A stretch of 16,405 nucleotides of DNA from Syntrophomonas sp. (GTDB taxonomy: Bacteria > Bacillota > Syntrophomonadia > Syntrophomonadales > Syntrophomonadaceae), in the NCBI GenBank assembly GCA_003444615.1, contig DLUN01000101.1:566-16970 (forward strand), read 5' to 3'. Numbering within the stretch: the stretch's first letter is position 1; every line of letters begins with the position of its first letter. Of this stretch, positions 1 to 6,588 are shown piece after piece. The notes beneath the pieces were generated by a model. That model saw nothing but the letters and a program-made list of their open reading frames with translations, did not search any database and had not been told where the DNA came from. The position numbers and the translations under genes are program-made.

Positions 1-175
1 GTTGAGCTCCTATCAGTTAAACTAAGCAAAAGTTGGCTCCCCATGCCCAATATATAAGAATGTTCCCTCATGCTCTGATAATAACCAGTCAAATATTAGT
101 GAACTTAAATTTTTTATTACTACATATACATAATACATAGTTCTTCACCATTAAACTATTTGGGAGGCGAATTTT

Positions 176-1280
176 ATGGGTAAGTCGCGTCACTTTTTCC
201 CCGGCGGAAACAGCCGTCTGGGCTTTTATTCATTTTACCACTACTTGGTGAGACCTACCGTTAAGCGAAAATTCATATTAAAAGGCGGACCAGGGGTAGG
301 AAAATCCCATTTTATGAAGGAAATAGCCCAGTGTTTCCTGGACCGGGATTATGATATTGAGTATCACTGGTGTTCTTCCGATCCAGAATCACTAGATGGC
401 ATCGTGATAGGATCTCACCAAGCCGCTGTTTTGGATGGCACGGCTCCCCATATAATTGACCCGCAAAATCCGGGAGCCGTAGATGAAATAATCGATCTGG
501 GGCAATACTGGCAGCATCTACCTCATAGCTGGGCAGAGATCCAGGGTTATCGATATTAGCGAGCAAATATCTTTCTGCTTTCAGCGGGCCTATCATCGCC
601 TGAAAGAGTCCTATCTAGCCTTGGAAGAATGGTCGGTATATCTGCAAAAAGTTCGCGATAAAAAAATAGTCTACCGCAACGCTCTGGCTTTAACCGAGGA
701 TTTTTTGCAGGGAACAGCGGCAGCCGAAGATGCTTACATGCGCCATTTGTTTGCCGGAGCTATAACCCCGGTAGGTATAGTATTAAAACCAGACCACATA
801 ATCGCAGCAGATACCGATATATTTGCCGTTAAAGGAAGTCCCGGCAGCGGTGTTGAGAATTTGATGGAACACGTAGTTCATACCCTTGAACTACTGGGGA
901 TAAATGCTGAGATATATCATAATCCCTTGGATCCGCTCTCAGTTGATATAATCTTCCTGCCGGAATACAACCGGGCTTTGATGAATACAAGTGATTATTT
1001 GTTTCCCTATGCTGAGCACCTTGCCACTATACGATATAGACGGCAATTAGATTTTGATGGGCTTCTGCCTCCCGACTCCCTCAACCCTTATGCAAAACGA
1101 ATCGCCCTGGCCCAAGACCGAATGGACAGCGGGGTCAATGAGGCTATAGAGTGGATAGAGTTGGCTAAACACCTGCATGATCAGCTGGAGGATATTTATA
1201 TTAAAGCCATGGATTATTCCGCTCTAAACCAGAAGTGTGAAGAGCTAAAAGAGGATATTCAATCACTGCTCAATGACTAA
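176..1280 (+). pseudogene. Two-domain P-loop ATPase (PRK06851-like), broken by a +1 frameshift
   Basis: The reading frame opens at ATG 176, with GGGAGGCG about 7 bases upstream, and runs to a TAG at 557-559. The downstream frame continues to TAA at 1278-1280. Removing one G from the GGG at 544-546 joins the halves as AEIQ-VIDISEQISFCFQRAY and gives a single protein of about 367 residues, matching my recollection of the family length. The N-terminal half has a Walker A motif, GGPGVGKS, followed by HWCSSDPESLDGIVI and DGTAPH. The C-terminal half repeats this plan (KGSPGSGVENLM, then YHNPLDPLSVDIIFLPE), so the protein is an internal duplication. The second P-loop lacks the GK[ST] lysine. I recognise this as the uncharacterised ATPase family called PRK06851; its substrate is not known to me. 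It may be a true pseudogene, a sequencing error or a frameshifted functional gene. The family assignment is fairly sure; the disruption is seen directly. Confidence 0.75.
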
Positions 1281-1734
1281 TCAGCGCCTGTTCATCACTT
1301 ACCAGCAGACAGCGACAATTACTTTCATCTTGTTGGTCTAAGCCTGGTATGTCGGCAATAACCTCCCATCCAGGTTGTTCTAACCGCAAATTTGAAGGAA
1401 CCAGCTGGCATTCTCCCTCAGAAGTGATGGTTAATACTCCCCTATACAGACATCGATGGGGCGGTCTCTTTATATTGGCCTGATTTAAAGGCAGTAACAT
1501 CCACCTTTCGTTGGCCGGCCTAAGTCCGCTCAAATAATTGAGTACTGGTCATATCATCGCATGAAACAGAATATAGCCTCTGGTAGGATGACCAGGAAGA
1601 TTAAAAACTAAGGATTGGTTTAGAAGCCATGCGCTGGTAGTATTTTCCCTGGTAGTTGCCACTAACCTAACTTCACACTGGCATCTTGCAATTGCCTCAT
1701 CCAAACTCATCTGGGCCATTATTATATATAGCAC
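1270..1734 (-). pseudogene. MoeA-like C-terminal remnant with an in-frame TGA
   Basis: One frame runs from a GTG at 1734 (or ATG at 1719) to TGA at 1549-1551, then continues in the same frame to TGA at 1270-1272, about 155 codons in all. The first part carries LVFNLPGHPTRGYILFHAMI, which resembles the end of MoeA domain III (LVVGLPGHPVSALTMF in the neighbouring moeA). After the stop, PVLNYLSGL and the following 80 residues look like MoeA domain IV. The internal TGA falls where MoeA proteins usually have Arg or Lys before Pro (CKPFL and ARPAL in the two neighbours), so a CGA to TGA transition would explain it. Domains I and II and the KPGKP segment are absent. The remnant starts 5 bases after the moeA stop and its end overlaps the end of the convergent ATPase gene by 11 bp. 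Most likely it is a decayed second moeA copy. A small divergent molybdopterin-binding gene that later acquired a stop is possible. Confidence 0.6.
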
Positions 1735-1739
1735 CGCCT

Positions 1740-2951
1740 CTAGTCAAATCTAGTAACTACAACGGTTTCACCACAATAGACGCCCTGCTGCTGGTAACCA
1801 ATATGAATATAACCATCTGCTTTGGAAAGAATAGTCATCAGCCCTGATTTTCCCAGTAAGGGTTGGGCAACCATTTGACCATTCTTTTCTTCCAGATAAA
1901 CGGCTACATAATCATCCTGGCCAGCCTGGGAGGCTATATTGACTCCGGCTATCGCTGTTAACTGCGAGGCTGGTTTTGCATCCAGGAATGGTTTGCACAC
2001 TACCCCAAACATGGTCAAAGCAGAAACCGGATGACCAGGTAAACCCACCACCAGCTTGGTTCCATTTTTAACTGCCAGGGTAGGTTTACCTGGCTTAACT
2101 GCTATGCCGTGAAAAAGTAGTTGGGCCTGAGGGAAACTCATCAATACCTTCAGAGTCATATCTTTAGTACCTATTGAACTGCCGCCTGATATTAATACCC
2201 AGTCGTTTTCACTGCAGGCTGTTGCCACAGCTTCATATAGCATATCCTGGTTATCAGGTATTATCGGATATGTTTTAGCAATGGCATTCGACGACTGAAC
2301 GGCTGCTGCCAAAGATATGCTGTTTACATCTCTAACCTGCCCCGGCTGAGGATAAGAGCCCAGAGCTACAATTTCATTACCAGTTGATATAATGCCAACC
2401 AGGTATTTTTTCTTAACATTCACCTGTTCAACTCCAGCCGAAGCCAGCAGGCCTAAATCCTGAGAACGCAGGCAGTGGTCTTTGCCGAGCAGAAGACTCC
2501 CTTGAGCGGCATCTTCTCCCATCTGCATTATATGGTCACCAGGAGCGACCGGTCTATAAACCAAAACAGTATCATCACCCAAACGCTCAGTATACTCAAC
2601 CATTACAGCTGCATCAGTTCCGGAAGGCAGCATCCCCCCGGTAGGAATCCAGCAACATTGACCTGGCATAATCTCCAAGTCAGGCTTTTGTCCCATTTGT
2701 ATTTCTCCCTGATAGTTTAAAAAAGCAGGCAAAGACTCGCTACATCCAAAGGTATCTGCAGCTTTGACAGCATAACCATCCACAGTTGAACGGGTAAAGG
2801 CTGGTATGGGTTCCGGGCTGTACACTGCATCGGCCAGTTCTCTTCCCAGGGCAGATGGCAAATCAATAGTTTCTGAATCTCTTTCGGGTAAGGATAAAGC
2901 TATTGACTGCAAAGCCTCTGGAACGGTAACCACTTTCAAAAATTCACTCAT
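1740..2951 (-). CDS. moeA: Molybdopterin molybdenumtransferase MoeA
   Basis: MoeA inserts molybdate (or tungstate) into adenylated molybdopterin in the cytoplasm, the last common step of Mo cofactor synthesis. The 403-residue product has the full family length and motif order: STVDGYAVKAAD near residues 55-66, STGNEIV at 189-195, a molybdopterin-binding GGSSIGTKD at 256-264, FHGIAVKPGKP at 280-290 and GLPGHPVSA at 303-311, followed by domain IV. I chose ATG 2951 because GAGGTG lies 7 bases upstream. A TTG five codons earlier is in frame but overlaps that ribosome site. The gene is divergent from the MoeA-binding-domain fusion, sharing a 146-bp promoter region, and is followed by a MoeA-like remnant. 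Having two full MoeA proteins side by side suggests specialisation, for example Mo versus W; that is inference. Confidence 0.93.
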   Translation of the reverse strand: MSEFLKVVTVPEALQSIALSLPERDSETIDLPSALGRELADAVYSPEPIPAFTRSTVDGYAVKAADTFGCSESLPAFLNYQGEIQMGQKPDLEIMPGQCCWIPTGGMLPSGTDAAVMVEYTERLGDDTVLVYRPVAPGDHIMQMGEDAAQGSLLLGKDHCLRSQDLGLLASAGVEQVNVKKKYLVGIISTGNEIVALGSYPQPGQVRDVNSISLAAAVQSSNAIAKTYPIIPDNQDMLYEAVATACSENDWVLISGGSSIGTKDMTLKVLMSFPQAQLLFHGIAVKPGKPTLAVKNGTKLVVGLPGHPVSALTMFGVVCKPFLDAKPASQLTAIAGVNIASQAGQDDYVAVYLEEKNGQMVAQPLLGKSGLMTILSKADGYIHIGYQQQGVYCGETVVVTRFD

Positions 2952-2958
2952 CCAAAAG

Positions 2959-2964
2959 CACCTC
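2959..2964 (-). promoter_or_regulatory. Ribosome binding site that fixes the moeA start
   Basis: On the minus strand GAGGTG sits 7 bases before ATG 2951. It argues against the in-frame TTG at 2964-2966, whose first bases are part of this site. Confidence 0.7.
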
Positions 2965-2988
2965 AATAATTACTCTTACATGTACCCC

Positions 2989-3016
2989 ATTATATACCAC
3001 TATTGGTCAGGGGCAA
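2989..3016 (-). promoter_or_regulatory. Probable sigma-A promoter for moeA
   Basis: On the minus strand TTGCCC (3011-3016, 4 of 6 consensus bases) is followed after 16 bases by a perfect TATAAT (2989-2994). This lies about 38 bases upstream of the moeA start codon, leaving room for a short leader that contains the ribosome site. No equally good promoter was found for the divergent gene. Confidence 0.45.
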
Positions 3017-3081
3017 ATCGCGACTGCAGTGGCATATGCTTTATTTATATGCTAAATTTAACCATTGAAGGAATAATCTTA

Positions 3082-3088
3082 GGGGAGG
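3082..3088 (+). promoter_or_regulatory. Ribosome binding site supporting a TTG start
   Basis: GGGGAGG lies 9 bases before TTG 3098. The next in-frame ATG (3125) has no comparable site upstream, so the TTG is the better start for the MoeA fusion gene. Confidence 0.65.
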
Positions 3089-3097
3089 ACATTTTAA

Positions 3098-5014
3098 TTG
3101 CAACGCAAGATTTACATAGAGAATATGCCATTAGATGAAGCGCGCCAATTATGGATGAACCATCTTAGTTCTATAGGTTTTTGTTCTCCTTTGACGGAAA
3201 CAATTGCTGTGGAATCTGCACTAAATCGCATCACCAGCAAAGCGATTTATGCCCGCCGTTCATCTCCTCACTACCCCGCAGCAGCTATGGATGGTATTGC
3301 TGTACGGGCTGCCGACACTTACGGTGCTACGGAAAGAACACCCGTTGTCATAAAGCCAGACCACTACGTGGAAGTTGATACAGGGGATTATGTTCCTAAT
3401 AATTTTGATGCGGTAATAATGATAGAAGACGTTAATTATGAAAACAATGGTGTTAGTATAATCAAGCCAGCCGTCCCCTGGCAGCACATACGCTCTATCG
3501 GTGAAGACATGGTAGCTCAGGACTTGCTCCTACCCAGTTATACCAGAATTGGTCCTTTTGAGCAGGCAGCCTTGCTCACAGCAGCAGTAGATAAAATTGA
3601 GGTCATAGCCCAGCCGATAGTTGGCATTATTCCAACCGGTACTGAGTTGGTGAACTACGGTTCTGTCGATATGGCACCTGGAGAAATCGTAGAATCAAAT
3701 AGCCATATGTTAGCCGGACTCTGCCAACAGTGTGGTGCTCTTCCTCTTCGCCATAAAATCGTGGCTGATGACCGGAAACAGATAAAAAAAGCCGTTTTAG
3801 AGATGATTGAGCAAGTGGACATGCTGGTTATTTGTTCCGGGGCGTCAGTGGGCCGTGAGGATTACACTGCTGTTATTATTGATGAACTGGGAGAGCTATT
3901 GGTTCATGGTCTGGCAATCAGGCCTGGAAAACCAGCTATTCTAGGTTCAATTAAAGACAAACCGGTTATTGGTGTTCCAGGATATCCAGTATCAGCCCAA
4001 CTGGTTTTCCATCTTTTGGCCCGGCCAGCCTTATTTGCCAGACAAGGCATAAGTGAACCTGAGGAAGTATCTATACAATGTCAAATCGCGCGCAAGCTAC
4101 CCTCCCATGCTGGGGTAGATGAATATGTTTATGTGAATTGTGCCCGCCTCCCCAATAGCTATTACGCTTACCCACTAAATCGGGGAGCAGGGATAACCAC
4201 TAGTCTGACTAAATCAGATGGTTTCATTCGCATCCCTCGCGGCAATGAAGGACTGGAGGCCGGGGAATTAACACCAGTGGTTTTACACCGGTCCCGTCAC
4301 ACTATTGATAATACTATAGTGTGTATCGGCAGTCATGATCTAGCTATAGATATATTAGCTGATCTGCTGCAACTGCACTATGGCATACGCCTTATATCTA
4401 GTAATGTGGGCAGCATGGGTGGAATTATGTCACTGAGGCGCCAGGAAACCCATTTGGCCGGTATACACTTACTTGACCCTCAGACCGGAGATTACAACAC
4501 CAGCTATCTTAAGCGTTATCTTCCAAATACAAACTGGAAGCTTCTCACCCTAGTCAGGCGTCAGCAGGGTCTGATTGTTAAAGCCGGCAATCCTCTTAAT
4601 ATTACGAATTTGGCCGACCTTGCCCGCTCTAAGGTCCGTTTCGTCAACCGTCAAAAGGGATCTGGAACCAGAGTTCTGTTGGATTTTCTATTGGAAAAGG
4701 AAAACCTCAAATCAGAAAATATTTACGGATACAACCATGAAGAATACACTCATCTGGCAGTAGCCGCAGCTGTAGCTAATGATGCCTGCGATGTAGGTAT
4801 GGGAGTTTATGCCAGTGCCAACGTTTTGAATCTCGACTTTGTTCCTTTGGCTGAAGAGACCTATGAATTATGTATATTGCCTGATCTTATTGACCCCGAG
4901 CATTTTGAGCTTTTGATTAAGATTATTAAAAGTCAGGAATTTATCGAACGAGTCACTTCATTGGGCGGGTATAATCTCGAAGGAAGCGGTGAAATAAGAC
5001 TAAGTTCTCAGTAA
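3098..5014 (+). CDS. MoeA fused to a C-terminal PBP-like (substrate-binding) domain
   Basis: This 638-residue protein is a complete MoeA module (about residues 1-400) joined to a PF12727-type PBP-like domain (about 406-630). In the MoeA part I see AMDGIAVRAADTYG (63-76), IPTGTELV (178-185), a GASVGREDYT motif (248-257), HGLAIRPGKPA (270-280) and GVPGYPVSA (292-300), then domain IV. The C-terminal part begins CIGSHDLAIDILADLL, contains VNRQKGSGTRVLLDFLLE, and resembles periplasmic oxyanion-binding domains but has no signal peptide, so it should act in the cytoplasm. The start is a TTG. Family knowledge makes it a molybdopterin molybdenum- or tungsten-transferase. The fused domain may sense or hand over the oxyanion or a precursor; this is inference. 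The gene is divergent from moeA and convergent with the DUF134 gene. Confidence 0.9.
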   Translation: MQRKIYIENMPLDEARQLWMNHLSSIGFCSPLTETIAVESALNRITSKAIYARRSSPHYPAAAMDGIAVRAADTYGATERTPVVIKPDHYVEVDTGDYVPNNFDAVIMIEDVNYENNGVSIIKPAVPWQHIRSIGEDMVAQDLLLPSYTRIGPFEQAALLTAAVDKIEVIAQPIVGIIPTGTELVNYGSVDMAPGEIVESNSHMLAGLCQQCGALPLRHKIVADDRKQIKKAVLEMIEQVDMLVICSGASVGREDYTAVIIDELGELLVHGLAIRPGKPAILGSIKDKPVIGVPGYPVSAQLVFHLLARPALFARQGISEPEEVSIQCQIARKLPSHAGVDEYVYVNCARLPNSYYAYPLNRGAGITTSLTKSDGFIRIPRGNEGLEAGELTPVVLHRSRHTIDNTIVCIGSHDLAIDILADLLQLHYGIRLISSNVGSMGGIMSLRRQETHLAGIHLLDPQTGDYNTSYLKRYLPNTNWKLLTLVRRQQGLIVKAGNPLNITNLADLARSKVRFVNRQKGSGTRVLLDFLLEKENLKSENIYGYNHEEYTHLAVAAAVANDACDVGMGVYASANVLNLDFVPLAEETYELCILPDLIDPEHFELLIKIIKSQEFIERVTSLGGYNLEGSGEIRLSSQ

Positions 5015-5015
5015 T

Positions 5016-5030
5016 ATAACCAATGGTTAT
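5016..5030. repeat. Perfect dyad symmetry (ATAACCA-A-TGGTTAT)
   Basis: Two 7-base arms flank one A just after the stop codon of the MoeA fusion gene. A second pair of arms, TATAAC (5015-5020) and GTTATA (5031-5036), encloses it. A further GGTTAT occurs at 5085-5090. The stem is A/T-rich and not followed by a T run, so it looks more like a protein-binding site than an intrinsic terminator. The function is unknown. Confidence 0.4.
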
Positions 5031-5129
5031 GTTATAAATAGTTTTTCCTTTACCATATATATTTCATGAGCCTATGTTGAACAAGGTTATACCAACCACG
5101 ACGAAAACCAAGTCACCTAAAAATTATAT

Positions 5130-5211
5130 CAGGCAGGAAGTTTTTTCTGTTACACCAGTTGGGTACATCTATACTGCACTATTAGTCTAACCGAAAAAAC
5201 GTCCCTGCCTG
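5130..5211 (-). terminator. Long-loop inverted repeat, possible terminator of mobB-DUF134
   Basis: The arm at 5130-5147 (CAGGCAGG, AA, GTTTTTTC) is the reverse complement of the arm at 5193-5211 (GAAAAAAC, GTC, CCTGCCTG) apart from a 2-by-3 internal loop, giving 16 paired bases around a 45-base loop. On the minus strand the structure starts inside the last codons of the DUF134 gene and is followed by ATATAATTTTT. It could end the mobB-DUF134 transcript, but the loop is far longer than in ordinary intrinsic terminators. The repeat is seen directly; the terminator role is inferred. Confidence 0.35.
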
Positions 5212-5532
5212 GTTTTTATTTTTCCCCCCCCCGAAATTTTGATCATAATGATAGTTCCCCCCCTGTACCATCAATGCCTTTCCATGAATAATGGCATCAG
5301 CAACCTTTCGGTGGGCATCCACCAGAATACGCTGAAACGTAGTGCGGGATATTCCCATTAATTCAGCGCACTCAACCTGTTCAAGACCGAGCAGGTCTTT
5401 TAGCCGCAGTGCTTCCGCTTCTTCAATTTTTAGGATTACTTCTTCTAGGTCCACAACTGGAACTCCGGCTGGCTTAAAATAATTAACCCTAGGTACATGA
5501 CCAACCCGACGGCATTTTGGTCTTCTAGGCAT
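5182..5532 (-). CDS. DUF134 (UPF0251) family predicted DNA-binding protein
   Basis: The product is 116 residues and begins MPRRPKCRRV, the typical DUF134 opening. It continues with YFKPAGVPVVDLEEVILKIEE, EALRLKDLLGL and a helix-turn-helix, ECAELMGISRTTFQRILVDAHRKVADAIIHGKAL, ending with GGNY and a short Asn/Gly-rich tail. The fold resembles sigma-factor-like HTH domains, so a cytoplasmic transcription regulator is likely. Its target is not known. I chose ATG 5532 because AGGAGG lies 8 bases upstream and the family starts there. The start overlaps the mobB stop by 8 bp, indicating translational coupling. The tail is encoded across a run of nine G (5224-5232 on the plus strand reads C), where slippage would alter the last dozen residues. 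Its partner mobB suggests control of Mo/W cofactor genes or enzymes; this is inference. Confidence 0.88.
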   Translation of the reverse strand: MPRRPKCRRVGHVPRVNYFKPAGVPVVDLEEVILKIEEAEALRLKDLLGLEQVECAELMGISRTTFQRILVDAHRKVADAIIHGKALMVQGGNYHYDQNFGGGKNKNQAGTFFRLD

Positions 5533-6040
5533 CCGCACCACCTCCTGAGCTGTCAACATCTAATTTAATAAACTTCTGCACAAGGAAATCCGCCAATTCA
5601 GCTTCCTGGCCAAATCGAAACAGCGGTATTTGGTCTTCAAAACCATCACCATCGGTAACACGGGCTATAACATTGCTGACCCCTAAAGGGTGAGCATCAA
5701 CCTCCTGTCTGATAATTTCGATCTTAGGATGTTGGGACTTTTTATATCCTTCCAAAAATATAATGTCAACCTGGAGATTAATCTGCTCGATTATTGTATC
5801 CAGGCGTTTCTCTTCTTCCCTTCTATACAGCAAGCTCACATAAGGGGTACTTAAAAACACTTGCTCAGCCCCGGCAGCAAACAGTTTTCCTGAATCATGG
5901 TTATCCGGGGTCGGAGAGTGGTGACTGTGCTTGATTACCCCGCTTTTTATACCCCGCAGCTGTAAAATATTAATTACTTTGGCAAGAATCGTGGTTTTTC
6001 CAGAATTATGCCTGCCTACAAAGGCTATCACCGGTACCAT
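5525..6040 (-). CDS. mobB: Molybdopterin-guanine dinucleotide biosynthesis protein MobB
   Basis: MobB is a small GTP-binding P-loop protein that assists in attaching GMP to molybdopterin, giving the MGD form used by enzymes such as formate dehydrogenases. The 171-residue product starts VPVIAFVGRHNSGKTT, with the Walker A motif at 9-17, and continues with GVIKHSHH, DSGKLFAAGA and IIFLEGYKKSQHPKIEI, all typical of MobB. ATG 6040 is preferred over the in-frame GTG at 6061 because AGAGGTG lies just upstream of 6040 and the protein then starts at the usual beta strand. It overlaps the following DUF134 gene by 8 bp and diverges from the iron-sulfur gene across a 78-bp gap. No mobA is present in the window. 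Confidence 0.93.
   Translation of the reverse strand: MVPVIAFVGRHNSGKTTILAKVINILQLRGIKSGVIKHSHHSPTPDNHDSGKLFAAGAEQVFLSTPYVSLLYRREEEKRLDTIIEQINLQVDIIFLEGYKKSQHPKIEIIRQEVDAHPLGVSNVIARVTDGDGFEDQIPLFRFGQEAELADFLVQKFIKLDVDSSGGGADA
5538..5546 (-). promoter_or_regulatory. Ribosome binding site of the DUF134 gene, inside mobB
   Basis: AGGAGGTGG on the minus strand lies within the last codons of mobB and fixes the downstream start at ATG 5532. It supports coupled translation of the two genes. Confidence 0.7.
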
Positions 6041-6118
6041 AGCCCACCTCTTTCTTGTCACAGATTGACATTAAGAGTAGTATTAAGAAAGAAATAAATA
6101 CCAAAAGGAGTCCAAGTG

Positions 6119-6580
6119 ATGAAAGAATATCGCACGAAAGATATTGTGGTATATTGGGAACCAGACCGCTGTTCTCACTCGGCAGTGTGCTTAAACCAAC
6201 TCCCACAGGTATTCGATTTACAACAAAAGCCTTGGGTCAATGTTGCGGCTGCCAGCCCGGAAGATATTATACGCACTATCGATAACTGTCCTTCTGGTGC
6301 TTTGAAGTATTCCCTGCCTCCCGGGTCCTTGGTAAACCCCGACCTTGGTAATGGTCCTGGTGCCAAAGACTATAAAACTACTGCCGCTGCTCCTTCTTTG
6401 AGTATAAAAGTCATACGCAACGGCCCGTTAGTTATAGAAGGTGAATACGAATTAAAGAATGTGGACGGTAGTATCACTCATCAGACCGGTAAAACATCCC
6501 TATGCCGCTGTGGTCTTAGTGGGAAACGGCCTTTTTGTGACGGAACCCACTATCGCCAGGGCTGGAAAGTAGATTCTTAA
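6119..6580 (+). CDS. Iron-sulfur protein: YjdI-type 4Fe-4S domain plus CDGSH domain
   Basis: This 153-residue protein joins two iron-sulfur domains. The N-terminal part (about 1-70) looks like the divergent mono-cluster 4Fe-4S domain of YjdI (PF06902), with Cys18, Cys24 and Cys57 in a DNCPSGAL context. The C-terminal part (about 95-150) has the complete CDGSH signature CRCGLSGKRPFCDGTH, with Cys129, Cys131, Cys140 and His144 as ligands for a 2Fe-2S cluster. There is no signal peptide, so a cytosolic electron-transfer, redox-sensing or cluster-handling role is likely; the partner is unknown. ATG 6119 lies 8 bases after AGGAG; a GTG immediately before it is also possible. It diverges from mobB and ends 8 bp from the convergent deaminase gene. 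Its link to Mo/W enzymes is only positional. Confidence 0.87.
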   Translation: MKEYRTKDIVVYWEPDRCSHSAVCLNQLPQVFDLQQKPWVNVAAASPEDIIRTIDNCPSGALKYSLPPGSLVNPDLGNGPGAKDYKTTAAAPSLSIKVIRNGPLVIEGEYELKNVDGSITHQTGKTSLCRCGLSGKRPFCDGTHYRQGWKVDS

Positions 6581-6588
6581 TCTGCTAA

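Noticed and set aside
1..86. Possible gene fragments at the left edge (a minus-strand frame beginning MREHSYILGMG and a plus-strand frame ending at 57)
   Set aside because: Both are under 30 codons, with no ribosome site or recognisable motif.
120..135. CATAAT at 129-134 as the -10 of the ATPase gene
   Set aside because: The matching -35 region has only three consensus bases at an 18-base spacing.
1549..1551. In-frame TGA in the MoeA-like remnant read as selenocysteine
   Set aside because: MoeA has Arg or Lys here, not Cys or Sec. The only nearby hairpin (CTCAA-TTAT-TTGAG) is too weak and too small for a bacterial SECIS element, and the protein is already truncated.
2475..2720. Plus-strand open frames opposite moeA, mtaD, mtnA, mtnP, ftsY and smc
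   Set aside because: They lie antisense to well-supported genes, have no convincing ribosome sites or family motifs, and are explained as shadows.
6065..6070. Perfect TTGACA upstream of the iron-sulfur gene as a promoter
   Set aside because: No acceptable -10 element lies at 16-18 bases; the nearest (TATTAA) is only 10 bases away.
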